A model generated the notes under the pieces. The model saw nothing but the letters and a program-made list of their open reading frames with translations, made no database searches and was not told where the DNA came from. From Nigrospora sphaerica (lineage: Eukaryota; Ascomycota; Sordariomycetes; Amphisphaeriales; Apiosporaceae), in the NCBI GenBank assembly GCA_018287875.1, contig JAGVVL010000018.1, positions 2,906,501 through 2,970,500 of the forward strand: a DNA stretch of 64,000 nucleotides. Direction: 5' to 3'. This document shows, in pieces, positions 1 through 13,296 of the stretch (positions within the stretch are counted from its first letter, which is position 1; each line of letters starts with the position of its first letter). The position numbers were made by a program, and so were the translations under genes.

Positions 1-2739
1 CTCCGGTAGAGACGCTGCACCTGCAACGAGGTACCACCTAGCCCCTGCTGCCGCTCCGATTCTGAGACGGCGTATGCAGTCACAGCCAATCCTACATGCG
101 TCAGACCAGAGAATCCTTCAGCAGCGCCCAAGGCTGAGTTGGCACCTTCGCGGGCCCAAACCCAATGCGAGCAGGAGCTGTTCGTAGTGCGTGCCTGCCT
201 GCCTGCCGCCAACGTTACCTAGGTCATAGCATAGCCAATTGTTTGTCTTGACTTTGACGGTGTGAATGGCTGAGCCTGGAATGCAAGCGCATCAGCCGCA
301 CTGGCGTCAAGCTGTCAGGAAGCACAGCGAGCAAAAAGGACGTGGCACAAAGGGGTCAGCCGGGCGGAGGATTGGAGCGACGGAGCAGTAGCAGGCGCAG
401 CTTCGACGATCGACTTCACAGAAGTATTGAGCAGTTGCCCTGGTCGGCGATCAGCCTTACTCAGCGGAGATTCGGGATTCGGGAGCGTCTTCGCGGGTCG
501 TGAAAGGTAGGGATTTCCCTAGGGGCATAATTTCTCCCGTAGCGCTTGGGGCGGGATCGGGGGTCCCCTCGTTCTTTCTGGCTGACGCAAGGCACGCACT
601 GTTGCAAAAGACTGGTGGCATACATGGATATGTGTTGGGGGGGCAGGCTGGCAGTTGCTCCCCGGAGGCAGGCTACCACGTGCTCGCATATACGTCTGCA
701 CGGAGCAGCTTGCCTCTAAGTCAAAGTGGTATAGTATGGAAAGTATACGTGATACTCAATCGTAGGTGCTTAGGTCAAGCAGGACAACAATTACAACAGC
801 GGCGTGGAGGTATGCAAGCCTGGTCAAATATGCAGGAGAGTGTTTAGGAGGGGTTGGATGGATAGTGTATTTAAGGTAGGTACCTCATACCTGCCTCACG
901 GCGCTGTCAGTTCCTCCGTCCCATGTAAGCCTTGGACAGTTACTTGGGCGTGGTTACTAATGAATCAGCACCTACGGTCCTATGTTCGGCTATCCTGCCT
1001 TTGTCGTCTCGTCCGGAGCCCCGTCCTCAAGAGGAAGAGAGTGAGTACAGGGCAATCTAAGCCCGTGGTGCGGTGCACCAATCCGAAGCCGCAGCGCTTT
1101 GGGACTGCGCCCGCTCGCCCACTGTTGCTTACCAATAGATGGGTACGAACGGCCAGAAAGGAACGGATTTGCTCGATTTGGTCCGTTCTCCAAGGCAGGC
1201 TGACCCTGCTCTCTCTCGCTCCCTCGCTCCCCCCCCCTCTCGGCCAGACCCATCCCGAGGCGGGCTGGGTTCCGGATAGTTCATCAGACGGCGTGAGGAC
1301 GTACGCGTTCCTGAGGGCAGTGAGTAAACGGTTGGTATATGCACCCTTTCTTTGATGCAGCCAGCAAGGAGCTGTGTTGTATGGACTTGACTCAAGGCGT
1401 CCCTATGGTATGATGACGATCCTCTGCTGCTCTTTAGTTTTGGTGCTTCGTTGCCCGCGCCGGGTGGATAGGGGTTTACCGGTTCGTGTACAACCAAGTG
1501 CGGGTCACACTGTCCCGCTACGGATACAAGTGGCAATACGCCTGCTCCGTAAATACATGGAAAGTCATCATGGACAATTATGCAATGCGTGCCTTGCTGC
1601 GGAGCCGGGAGCACGCGAACAGCCCGCCTCAGTGTAGCCCATTCATCCACCCATTGCCAGGCCCTGGGCTCCATTCAAGGGCCTGTATGACTGACCAACT
1701 GGGTCCTCTCCGTCCGTCCTGGCCTGTCGGGTTTGCATCGTGCCCGAAAGCCGCTGGCTGCCCCAGGCGTGCCCAGGCACCAAACTGACCCGGCCAACGG
1801 GTGCTCGAGAGGCGTGAATGCCCTTGGAAGACCTGGAGAGCTGTGGTCAGGCGGCATGTCTTCTTGGTTGGGGAACGGAGCCTACCTGTAACTGTGCATG
1901 CGGTACGAAGCAGACACGGCGAACTAGCACGGACAACGAATTGTAAGCCTGCGACCTGCAGGGCCACTCTCACTCACCTATCATCCCTTCCACCCGTTAA
2001 CTGGCTGTCTGCTCGGCTGATGCAGTTGTGCACTCGCATGCAGCGCCCAGGCAGCGTACAACTGCTGCTAGTGCGGGCCTGTACAAGTACCTGAACCGCC
2101 CGGCCCCGGTGCTGGAGCAGCAGGGGTACCTCCCTACTGCGTTGGATGTGCCTCCCAGTCCGAGTACAGTACCACACCCAGGGCACTAGCTGGACTCTTT
2201 CCTGGGCTTTCGGGCCCACCCTACCACTTATCCCCGGTCCATCCGACATTGCCTTAGCGATCCCAACCAGGCTCGAATACCTTATTCCCACTGGAGGCTG
2301 CTGGCCCGTTTTCCCTTCCTACCCTCGCTGTCTGTCACCAACCCATCCCCCCCGAAGCCCATCACGTCGCCGCCGCACCCCCCAAGAAAGCACGCAATTT
2401 CCCGCTCCCCGTGTCATCGTCGGTTTGACCAGAGTCCCGCTAGCAGCAATCATCGAAAAGTAGCGAACGAGCCGCGTGCTGGACTGGACAGTTCGGAGAA
2501 TAGGGCGCGACCTCAGATGGGACTGATTTAGTTCAGGCGAATTCCGTCATTCACGTCCGCCGCGGGCCCGCAGGCACGTCGAGTTGCTTACGCATCGCCA
2601 TTGCCAACCCGCCCCGAAAACATAACCACCACCACTGACCACGCCCGGAGAACACCACTTGAGAGTCGCGGCCACGAAGGCCACTCTGGCGGAACAAGCA
2701 GCGTCCATCGGGCCCTGCCCGCAACCCCCCCATTGAAAG
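1..2739. other. Non-coding region upstream of the flippase gene
   Basis: No frame in this stretch shows sustained coding character; the open frames seen are short, overlap on both strands and translate to low-complexity sequence rich in P, S, R and G. The last part, about 2290-2739, is C-rich and probably holds the promoter and leader of the flippase gene. An AGGTAGGTACCT-type motif of the kind seen elsewhere in intergenic DNA of this window lies near 874-886. No RNA gene was recognised. Confidence 0.6.
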
Positions 2740-5700
2740 ATGGCAAAAGCTGATGCTGGGAACAAGGGCGCCGCCGCTGCCGCCCCGGAACCTGACGACC
2801 CGCGCACGCAGCGCTCCCGATGGGCCACCCGCAAGTTGACTCAGAAAAGCAGTGGCGTGAAGCGGCTCTCCATCATGGACCGCATCGGCCACAAACGAAC
2901 ACCTTCGACCGAAAAGAAGAGGCAATCCGGAGGCTCCAACTCGATCCCGCCCGGCGATGACGACACCCACGATGACGAGGACGACGACCAGAACCCGCCG
3001 CCGGCAAATGCAGGCAGTACTACATCAGGCGACGAGGACGACGGCCGGGTCCTGTACTTCAACCTTCCGCTGCCCGATGGGCTCAAAGACGAGGATGGTC
3101 ACCCCAAACAACATTACACCAGGAACAAGATTCGCACCGCCAAGTACACGCCCTTGTCCTTCATACCAAAGAACTTGTGGTTCCAATTCCACAACATCGC
3201 CAACATCTTCTTCTTGTTTCTGGTCATCCTCGTGGTACGTTAGCCCATGCCCGTTCCTGATTTCCCCTTTCCGGGCTTGGCTCCTCATGTGGGCCGCCCA
3301 GAGCTTGGGATGCCTGGTTTCGCAACCGAGTTCCTACGTCTATCGTATAGTAACCAATAACTTTAGATTTTCCCCATCTTTGGAGGAGAGAACCCCGGCC
3401 TCAACGCGGTGCCCCTGATCTTCATTATCGCTGTGACCGCCGTCAAAGACGCGGTCGAGGACTATCGCCGGACCGTCCTCGATATCGAGCTGAATAATGC
3501 GCCCGTACACCGCTTGGTCGGTTGGAACAACGTCAACGTTGAGGCCGACAACGTGTCTCTATGGCGGAGAATCAAGAAGGCCAGCTCCAAGTTCTTCGGT
3601 GCCATCTGGCGCGCTATCCAGAGCATTTGGAAAAAGAAGCCCGAAGAGAGCAAAATGCGCAGCATCGCAGATCCCCGCCCTTCGATCGATACCCATATCA
3701 CCGGCCCCAGAGAGTCCATGGTCTCACCGCGGACCAATCGGACGTCTTTCATGTCTGCACGCGAGGATATTCAAATGACGCCCGTGCCATCTCCCTCTGT
3801 CGCACCCCAGAACGCGCTTACCGTTCCCGACTCGCGAAAGTCGTTCAACTCGGACGCACCCGACACTCTGGAGAGGGTCAAGGGAGACTTGATCAACCAC
3901 GACTTGCCCACAAACGGCGGTGCGCGTTTCCACAGGGATGCATGGAAGAATTTACAGGTCGGTGACTTCGTGCGCTTGTACAATGACGACGAGCTTCCGG
4001 CCGATATCATCGTCCTGGCCACTTCGGATCCCGATGGAGCCTGCTACGTCGAGACCAAAAACTTGGACGGTGAAACCAACTTGAAAGTCCGCCAGGCTCT
4101 TCGCTGTGGTCGGACCCTGAAACACGCCCGGGACTGCGAGCGTGCCCAGTTCGTTATCGAGAGCGAGTCGCCGCAGGCCAACCTGTACAAGTACAACGGT
4201 GCCATCCAGTGGAAACAGAACGTCCATGGCCACATGAGGGACATGTCGGAGCCCATCACCATCGACAACCTACTTCTCCGTGGCTGCAACATGAGGAATA
4301 CGGACTGGGTGCTCGGTGTTGTCGTCTTTACCGGGCATGATACCAAGATCATGATGAACGCCGGCGTCACCCCGACCAAGCGAGCACGAATTGCCCGGGA
4401 ACTCAACTTCAACGTCATCTGCAACTTCGTCGTTTTGCTGGCCATGTGCCTCATTGCCGGTTTCGTTAATGGAAGCACCTGGGGTAGAGGCGATACGTCG
4501 GCAGCCCTGTTCGAATTCGGCTCAGTGGGCGGAACCCCTGGCCTGACGGGATTCATCACCTTCTGGGCGGCCGTCATTGTCTTCCAGAATTTGGTGCCCA
4601 TTTCCCTCTACATCAGTTTGGAGATTGTCCGCACGCTCCAAGCCGTCTTCATCTACAGTGACGTGGGAATGTACTACGAAAAAATTGACCAGCCGTGCGT
4701 GCCCAAGTCGTGGAATATCTCGGATGATGTTGGCCAGATCGAATACATCTTCTCCGACAAGACCGGCACTCTCACCCAGAACGTCATGGAATTCAAAAAG
4801 GCCACTATCAACGGGCAACCCTACGGTGAAGCCTACACTGAGGCGCAGGCGGGTATGCAAAAGCGCCTGGGCGTCGATGTCGAGAAGGAAGGAGCCAGGG
4901 CCCGACAGGAGATTGCCGAGGCCAAGGTTCGTGCTCTGGATGGACTCCGTAAGATCAACGACAACCCCTACCTTCACAACGACGAAGTGACATTCATTGC
5001 GCCCGACTTCGTCGACGATCTCGCCGGTATGTCCGGCCGCGAGCAGGCGGCGGCCAACGAGCACTTTATGCTTGCGCTTGCACTCTGCCACACCGTCATC
5101 GCCGAACATGTACCTGGAGACCCCCCTAAGATGCTTTTCAAGGCCCAGTCACCAGATGAAGCCGCTCTTGTGGCAACAGCTCGCGACATGGGTTTCACCG
5201 TTCTCGGGTCAACGTCTGACGGCATTAGGCTCAACGTCATGGGCGAGGAAAGGCATTATCCCATCTTGAACACCATCGAATTCAACTCCAGCCGCAAGCG
5301 GATGAGCTCCATCGTCAAGATGCCCGACGGACGCATCGTCCTCTTCTGTAAGGGCGCCGACAGCATCATTTACTCGCGTCTCAAGCGCGGCGAGCAGCCC
5401 GAACTTCGAAAGACGACTGCTGAACATCTCGAGATGTTCGCACGTGAAGGCTTGCGAACCCTCTGTATTGCCGAGCGCGTTCTGAGCGAAGATGAGTACC
5501 TCGAGTGGCGCAAGGAACACGACAAGGCCGCGACGGCGCTCCAGGACCGAGAAGAGAAGCTGGAAGAAGTTGCCGATAGGATTGAGCGCGAACTCACACT
5601 GCTTGGAGGTACAGCTATCGAGGATCGCCTTCAGGACGGTGTGCCGGACACGATCGCGCTATTGGCCGAAGCTGGCATCAAGCTCTGGGTCCTGACGGGC

Positions 5701-7586
5701 GACAAGGTGGAAACCGCCATCAACATCGGCTTCTCTTGCAACCTGCTGAATAACGACATGGAACTGATCCATATCAAAATCGCCGAGGACGAAACCGACG
5801 GGACGTCCGACGAAGCGTTCGTGCAGATGGCCTCGGACGAGCTCGACAAGCATATGCAGACGTTTGGTATTACCGGTAGCGACGAAGATCTGGCCTTGGC
5901 GAGAAAAGACCACCGGGCACCAGCCCCGACCCACGCCCTCGTCATTGATGGTTTTACCCTCCGCTGGGTTCTACACGACAGCCTCATGCAGAAGTTTCTG
6001 CTGCTCTGCAAGCAGTGCAAGTCGGTCCTGTGTTGCCGTGTCAGCCCCGCCCAGAAGGCTGCTGTTGTCGGTATGGTCAAGACCGGACTCGACGTCATGA
6101 CGCTATCTATTGGTGATGGCGCCAACGACGTCGCGATGATCCAGGAAGCCGACGTGGGTGTTGGTATTGCCGGCGAAGAGGGCCGCCAAGCCGCCATGTC
6201 CTCCGACTATGCCATTGGACAGTTCCGCTTCCTTAACCGCCTCGTCCTGGTCCACGGACGATGGTCTTACCGTCGACTGGCCGAAACCATTTCCAACTTC
6301 TTTTATAAGAATATTGTGTGGACATTCAGCATCTTTTGGTTCCAATGCTTCGCCGACTTCGACATCACCTACGTCTTTGAGTACACATACATTCTCATGT
6401 TCAACCTTGCTTTCACTTCCGTTCCCGTCATCCTGATGGGAGTCCTGGACCAAGACGTCTCCGACGCCGTCTCGTTAGCTGTTCCTCAGTTGTACCGTCG
6501 TGGCATCGAGCGTCTGGAATGGACACAAACGAAATTTTGGTGAGTGGATATGCGCCGATAAAAAATCCCTGGATTATCTGGCCTTGACTGACGTTTACCC
6601 ACAGGTTGTACATGCTGGACGGTGTCTACCAGAGTGTGATGGTCTTCTTCATCCCCTACCTGACGTTCATCAACAGTGCTGCTGTGACCACGAACGGAAA
6701 AGACGTTGGCGATCTCTACCGATTCGGTGCCTACATCGCCCACCCCGCCGTCATCACCATCAACATGTATATTCTCATCAACACGTACCGATGGGATTGG
6801 ATTATGCTGCTGGTGGTGGTGCTCAGTGACCTCCTTATCTTCTTCTGGACCGGCGTCTACTCATCGACGGAGTTTGCTGGGGTATTTTACGAGGCCGCCC
6901 CCCAGATCTACGCCCAGCCGAGTTTCTGGATTGTGACCATCATCACTCCAATTGCTTGTCTGTTCCCCCGTTACCTCATCAAGAGCATCCAGAAAGTCTA
7001 CTTCCCCTACGATGTCGACATCATCCGAGAACAGGTCGTTTCGGGCATGTTCAAGCATCTGGAGAAGAACGATGGCGAGGACGAGGCCAAGGCCTCGTCG
7101 TTGCACTCGTCGCACTCGTCCGGCCTGAAGCGAGGCCACCAAGCGTTCCCTAGTGTGGATGAGGATAGGAGACCAATTTATCCGCCTACAGTGCACTCGA
7201 CGGCCACGCATAACGCTCGTAGCCAGAACGGGAGCGACGGAACCAACTACACGAGGCATTCTCAGGCGTCAGTGGAGCCTGCGGCCGATAATACCCCCGA
7301 GATCAACATTCGACCTTCCTTTGATCGTGTACGGCCGTCGTACGATCGTATGCGTGCCTCGATGGACCGTTGCCGACCGAGTTACGAGCAGACAAACGAA
7401 TTTACCTCTGCCGCCATGCTTAGCCGCATAGAAGGAGCGTCGTCGCCTCGACCTGAAGAGCACGAGTCGCACGAACCAGAAGACACTGGAATTGTGAACA
7501 AGATACGGCGACGTACGCGAGGCAAATCTTTCAAGCAGGCGTTTGGCCTTCATCACAAGGACAATCATATCCAGGAGCACGAGTAA
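2740..7586 (+). CDS. DNF1: P4-type ATPase, DNF1/DnfA-type phospholipid flippase
   Basis: Three exons, 2740-3234, 3367-6539 and 6605-7586, give 1549 residues. Introns have GTACGT...TTTAG and GTGAGT...CACAG ends and keep frame. This family of plasma- and endomembrane pumps moves phospholipids from the outer to the cytosolic leaflet, normally with a Cdc50/Lem3 partner (family knowledge; no such gene is in the window). Visible motifs are the actuator DGET at about residue 399, the P4-specific PISL segment near 576, the phosphorylation loop DKTGTLTQN with Asp629, and the hinge GDGANDVAMIQ at about 1081. The first membrane segment spans the exon 1/2 junction. The length, the acidic N-terminus and the sequence EDYRRTVLDIELNNAPVHR fit the Dnf1/DnfA subgroup better than Drs2. 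The C-terminal tail after about residue 1360 is hydrophilic, with repeats of the form RPSYDRMR. Confidence 0.95.
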
Positions 7587-8638
7587 TGGAATGCTGCAAC
7601 GCAACGCTCACGGCCCTGCTTCGACACGAGCCAAAGTGGTCATGGGAGGAGTTGGACGGGGGCACTGCCTCCCGCCAACCCGATGCTTCTGGGGCTTACA
7701 TTTCTTCCCTGAAACCATCCCTCCTGCCTTCCATCCATCTTTAATTTCCCATGAATATGCATGAGCGCCCTGCGACAAGCACGTTGTTGGGTGAGCCGGG
7801 ACCACCCAATTCTTTTCTTTTTTCCCTGCATTTATAATCCAAGACGAGTACCCTCAACGACGGTGGCTGGGCGGGACATGCGGTACCCTGGCCTAGCCTG
7901 TCGAGAATCATTTTTGGCGTCGGCGTTAGAGGGCATTGGGCACAGCGAAGACATATTTTTTTGTACGAGATGATTGACTACGAGGATCGATGTCGACCTC
8001 TTTCCCGCGTTTTCTTGCGTCCCCCCTTCTTCTTTTCCATTTATTCTACTTCTTTACCGTTCTTGACGCTTGGGCTTTGACATGGGCAATGGAACATGGC
8101 GTTCTACGAGACAGGACTTGGGAATCCATACCAGGATGCAATCACAAGAGGGCGGAAGCCAGCGAGAATGAGGAGTGGTCGGCGTGTATATACTTTGTAT
8201 ATACGCCTTGCCGGGGGTGGTGGTGAGTGGGAACGGCGGCGACGCCGAGCAGACGCTGAACTCCGGGAAGAGGGGAGGGTGGGGAAAAGACGGAGCAGCA
8301 TATGACGAGAGGAGCACGGGTATTCTAGTAATCGGCAACATTTGTAGGCACAAAAAGATGTTATGACATGCTCCTTGCACAAACATTTTCGGAGACAGTC
8401 GAACGATGATGAGCTGATGGTGGTAGCAACTGCTGAAGGTGAATAATTGTGTAAGGGGCAGGCACGATTTTCAGCCACACAGCGGGACAGCGGGACAGGC
8501 CATGCCCCACACACCCTGACCCTTAAATGCAGGTACACAACGTCTTCGTCCCGCGCTACGAATCAATGTCCCTCCCCTTTGGACGACATCGCGGTGGCAG
8601 CAAGCGAGAGCTCGCAACCAGGATATCGCATATCAGCA
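7587..8638. other. Intergenic region between flippase and MSC7-like gene
   Basis: This 1.05 kb gap separates two genes on the same strand and should hold the flippase 3' end and the promoter of the next gene. The overlapping short frames on both strands have no recognisable similarity. A T-rich patch (about 7810-7835) and a second near 7955 could serve 3'-end formation, but no consensus AATAAA was found. Confidence 0.5.
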
Positions 8639-10528
8639 ATGGCCGGCATAGCAGGCCCGCCTCTCGAGGCCTGGTGTGGGCAATTGGCCACGCTTCTCCG
8701 GACCTTCCCGTACGTACCGAGTTGACCGCGACTGCCCCCTGCTCGTAGGCAAGGCTGCTAACTATGTAGAAGATACCAGGACGTCTGGCGTCTCGTCGCG
8801 CCCGCCGCGTGGACGGGCATCGCCATGTTGCTGCTCTACGTTACCTACAAATCCCGATCCGAGACGCCCATCCGATACACGGTGCCGTTGCCCAAGCTTC
8901 CCGAGGGCGAGCCGCGGACGCTCGAAGTGCCGTCCATCAAAGTGCCTGGCAGCTCGGCCATCCAGTGTTTCGCCCCCGCCACCGGCCAGTTCCTCGGCCT
9001 CGTCAACCCCTCTACCCCCGCCGGCCTTGACAGGGCTATCGCGTCCGCCGCTGCTGCTCAGAAGACGTGGGCACAGACGAGCTTTACCCAGCGACGCGCC
9101 GTGCTGGCGACGATGCTCCAGTATGTGCTCGACCACCAGGAGGACATCTGCCGGGTCAGCAGCCTCGACTCGGGCAAGACTATGCTCGATGCGCAGCTGG
9201 GCGAGATCCTCGTCACGACGGAGAAGCTTCAGTGGACTATCAAGCACGGTGAGAAGGCCCTGCGGCCCGAGAGGCGACCAACGAATCTACTCATGACGTA
9301 CAAGCGCAACACGGTTGTCTACGAGCCGCTGGGCGTGGTGGCGGCCCTCATTAGCTGGAACTACCCCTTCCATAATCTTATTGGGCCCGTCATTAGTGCC
9401 ATCTTTGCGGGCAACGGCATTGTGGTCAAGGTCAGCGAGCAGACGTGCTGGTCGGCCACCTACTACGCGAGCATCGCGCGAGGCGCCCTGGTAGCACACG
9501 GACACGACCCTGCTCTCGTGCAGACGGCTGTGTGCTGGCCGCAAACGGCCGAGCACCTTACAAGCCACCCGGTCATCTCGCACATCACCTTCATCGGAAG
9601 CCGGCCCGTGTGCCACCACGTGGCCGCGAGTGCTGCCAAGAACCTCACGCCCGTCCTGGCTGAACTGGGTGGCAAGGACGCCGCCGTAGTGCTGGATTCG
9701 GCCAAGAGGGACCTGGACCGGATAGCAGAAACCCTCCTACGCGGCAGTTTCCAGGCCGCAGGCCAGAACTGCATCGGGATCGAGCGCATCGTTGCTACGC
9801 CAGGCGTCTACGACACGCTAGTGGCCATGTTGGCACCGCGTGTGCAAGCGCTGCGACTAGGGCTGGACAAAGACGTTGGAGCCATGGTCTCAGACGCTTC
9901 GTTTGCACGCCTCGAACATCTCGTCGAAGACGCCGTCGCTCAGGGGGCGAGGCTGCTTGCTGGCGGCAAACGGTACAGGCACCCCGACCACCCATCCGGC
10001 TTCTACTTCACCCCCACCCTCCTCGTCGACGTTACGCCCGAGATGGCGATTGCGCGCGAGGAGTGTTTCGGCCCCATCATGACTATCATGTCTTCACCCT
10101 CAGGCAAGGCCGAAGATCTTCTGGCGATTACCAATGCCCCCAATTTCGGCCTCGGCGCGTCTGTTTACGGCAAGGAATCGGACCCTGTTCTCCAGGCTAT
10201 TGTCAAGGGCGTGCGATCGGGCGGTGTCGCTGTCAATGACTTCGCCGTCTTCTACGCCGTACAGCTCCCTTTTGGTGGAGTCGGCGGCTCTGGGTATGGC
10301 CGGTTTGCTGGCGAAGAGGGTCTCAGGGGCCTGTGCAATATCAAGAGCATCTGTGAGGATCGATGGGGATGGGCTGGGATCCGGACAGCGATCCCGCCAC
10401 CGGCGCGTTATCCTATCCGCGACCAGATGGGGGCCTGGCGGTTCGCAAAGGGCATTGTCGGCCTGGGCTACGGCATAGATTTCGCGGCCAAGGTCAGAGG
10501 GCTGATTGACATCATGGTGGGCGGCTAA
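8639..10528 (+). CDS. MSC7: Membrane-anchored aldehyde dehydrogenase, MSC7 type
   Basis: Two exons, 8639-8709 and 8770-10528, give 609 residues. The intron has a GTACGT donor, a GCTAAC branch-like site and a TATGTAG acceptor, and it restores the frame to the long exon 2 reading. Exon 1 gives a short N-terminus that runs into a hydrophobic segment ending in TGIAMLLLYVTY, a likely membrane anchor. The rest is an ALDH-superfamily fold: the WNYPFHN substrate/NAD segment, the general-base Glu322 in ELGGKD, catalytic Cys358 in GQNCIGIER, and EECFGPIM near the C-terminus. The GQNCIGIER version is typical of yeast Msc7 (meiotic sister-chromatid recombination 7) rather than cytosolic ALDHs. Length is close to yeast Msc7 (about 640 residues). 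The physiological substrate of the family is not established, and I infer none. Confidence 0.88.
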
Positions 10529-11456
10529 ATCTGCGCCGGTCAACGAAGGGGCCATGTTCCTCTTCGGCACTTCATTACTTACACGTCACCTAACGTCGTA
10601 TGGGCTACATTTTTAGCATGGACTCGTATGGAGTTTATGCAATCCCTTTCGACGTTAATATCCCACACCTTAATACCACAAGCGCCATCTACCTAGCTCA
10701 TGCTGTCCGCCTTTTGGAGACTTCTCACGCCTGTCGATCGGCGCCCTTGCTCTTTCGCCAGCGACTACGCCTGCCATCGAGGGAAAAACCGCCGTGCCGC
10801 CAGGAGCGGTCGTCCGGCTTGAAAATACGGATATGGATGGAATCAAGGAAACAAACCGTCACACTAGTCGGCCCTCTATCCGGCCAACCCCGTTGCTATG
10901 AGTCGGGTCCTACCCATGTCGCCGCCCCTCCCACTCCAACTGTTCTCACCTCTGGGAGGGGCCCCCCCGGGAAGACGGGAGGGGGCACTGCTGGACCCGT
11001 CGGTAAGCTAGGGGCGGACGGGCTACAAAGGGCGCTGCGCGCGCGTTTCGACTTTCGCAGGTGGGAGATGCAGTATAGAATGGTGGGGTTCGTATGGAAT
11101 CCCTATCGGAGTGAAGTCTTGGTACGTGGCATGTTATCTCCGTGTGTGCCACTCCGCCAGACCGCAGAGAATAGCTGGGAAGCCGGCGATGATAAATCCC
11201 TCGGGAGTGTGTGCAAGCCAGTCCCCAGACATGCTTTCCCGCTCGCCCGAAACACATGCGTCCGTGTCTACCTCCATACGCCGGCCGAGTTCCAAAGAGG
11301 TCGCGGGCTTTCTTCCCCTTTCTCTCCCCCCAACGCCGAGTCTATGCCCACCGTGGTTCGTACACATTCCATGGAAAAAGCCGCGGGCCGGGGGTTTCTC
11401 GGACCGCGGTAAAGATGATTTTTTGGGTTCCAGTTTTGCGCGCCGGGGCCTGTGGC
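10529..11456. other. Convergent intergenic region
   Basis: This lies between the 3' ends of the MSC7-like gene (+) and the MRS2-like gene (-), so it should contain two transcript ends. Open frames here (for example 10600-11412) are not convincing: composition is uneven, and the opposite strand is equally open. No RNA gene or repeat was seen. Confidence 0.5.
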
Positions 11457-13296
11457 TCAGCGCTTCATGATGTCGGACCACCACTTCTTCTTGGGCAGTG
11501 CGCTGTTCTTCATCATGTTCATGCGGCGCAGCTTCTCGCGGCTGCGGGGGTCGAGCAGGCCGGCGTGGCCGTCGTCCTGGAACCAGTGGTAGCCCTCCTC
11601 GACGCCGCGGCGGTCGGTACCGGCCATCTTGACGCGCGTGAGGCTGCGCAGCTTGCGCATGCCGTAGAGGCAGACCCAGATGGAGAGGATCACGCTGACG
11701 CCCGTGACGGCGCCGAAGCCCCAGTTGGTCTCTTCGATGAAGTTCTCGAGGTTCATGCCGTAGAGGCCAGCGATGAAGGTGCCCATGGCAAGCCCAAGCG
11801 TTCCCACGCTGAACTTGAGCTCGAGCAGCATCAGCGCGTTGCGGTTGGCGTCGAGGATGGCCCGGATTCTGTGGTGGTCTCGGGTTAGCACAAGACGGAT
11901 CCTGACTTTGGGGGGGGGGGGGGACGGCGCCGGTCCAACTCACATTTCCTCGGTGTTACGAATGCCCGACACCAGATTTTCGGCCTCCTGGACGATTTCG
12001 TCCGAAAACTTGTGGTACGACTCGAGGAGCATCTCGACCTCGGTGTGGTCGTCCGAGGCCCGGTAGATGTCGCGCGTCTTCTCGGTGAGGTACATGGAGG
12101 CGAGGTCGTCATCGGCCTCGAGCAGCTCCTCGAGCGAGTCGCGGACGAGCTTGGCCTTTTGCGCAAATGTCGAGACGCGCTTGGATAGGATCAGCAGGAT
12201 GCGCAGCTTGTGGCGGTCGATGTCGTCCTCGAGCTCGCTCAGGATGCGGATGACGGGGTCGCGGACGGCCTGGAAGTCGGACTCGAGCTCCTGCGTCACC
12301 GACTGCAGCACCGCCTCGAAGGCGCGGAACTCATAGGGCAGCCCGTTATCGGCCCGGTTCTGCAGCTTCTGGTGCAGGTCGTACATGAAGGCAGATTGCG
12401 GGTACGAGCTCTTGGACCCGTACACGTCGAAAAGCAGCACCCGGTTGTGCGTCACAAGCACCCGGAGATGCAGCAGGTTCAGCAGCACCGCGCTGTCCCG
12501 CACCAGGATGTGCGGCAGGTTGGACGAATCGATCTTGCGCAGATCACGGGGCTGGAGGCCAAACTACAGCGCGGGGCGCGGGGAGGAGATGCCAAACGTC
12601 AGTCTCGGCGGCGGCCGGTTTGAGGGAAAGTCGACTCACCCTGGCGACGAGCTCGCTCTTCTTGAACTCGCCGTCGACAAGCACGGCGTTGCCGTGCTCA
12701 TCCACCTCGGTACAGCGCAGCCGGGGCTCCAGGGCCGCCTTGGCGCTGAGCTGCCGGCGCTTGTTGAACATGGAGTTGTTCTCGCCGTCGCCGTCGGATT
12801 CGGGGAGGTCGTCGGGCTTCAGGGCCGAGTCGTGCGTCTTTCGGGTGCTGCCGTTACGGCCCCAGAGCCGTTTTTCCCAGCTCGTCGGGCCGGCGGACGG
12901 CGCCCGGTTGGTCGAGGACCATCGCAAGCCGGCGAGGACGGCCGTGGCCGCGAACGGCTGGGGCCGTCTCAGGCGCAGGTGCAACGGCGGCGCTTGCGGG
13001 GTACGCTTCGGCAGCAGTCGCTCGAGGTCGAACAGGGAGGCCTGCAGGCAAACGGGGGTTTCGGAACCGGCGGCGGCGGTGCTGCTGCTGCTGCTGCTGC
13101 TGTAGCTGCTGTAGCTGCTGTTGGTCCGGGAAGCTCGCAGTGGCTTCCGGGAGGCAGCACAGAAGGCGCCACGCGCGGCCGGGCCCAGGGCGGCGGCCGG
13201 GCCGTGGCTCGAGCTGAAGAAGGCCAGGTTCTCGGTTTGCGAGCGCAGGAAGCGCAGCAGCCCCAGCGAGGGGACGGGCAGCTGTCGCGAGGCCAT
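11457..13296 (-). CDS. MRS2: Mitochondrial inner-membrane magnesium channel, MRS2/LPE10 (CorA family)
   Basis: Three exons read on the minus strand, 13296-12640, 12563-11944 and 11901-11457, give 573 residues. The N-terminal ~150 residues are rich in S, A and R with few acidic residues, fitting a mitochondrial presequence plus a low-complexity linker (poly-Ser from CAG/GCT-type repeats). Exon 2 starts FGLQPRDLRKID, the conserved start of the Mrs2 matrix domain, followed by long helices. Exon 3 has two membrane segments with the family signature GMN at residues 474-476 ending the first, then FGAVTGVSVILSIWVCLYG as the second. Known role: pentameric Mg2+ influx channel of the inner membrane. 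I cannot tell MRS2 from LPE10 by eye. The second intron (11902-11943) is only 42 bases long and holds a C14 run. Confidence 0.92.

Noticed and set aside
8405..8433. Possible C/D snoRNA (ATGATGA followed by CTGA)
   Set aside because: The boxes are too close together, and no terminal stem or second box pair was found.
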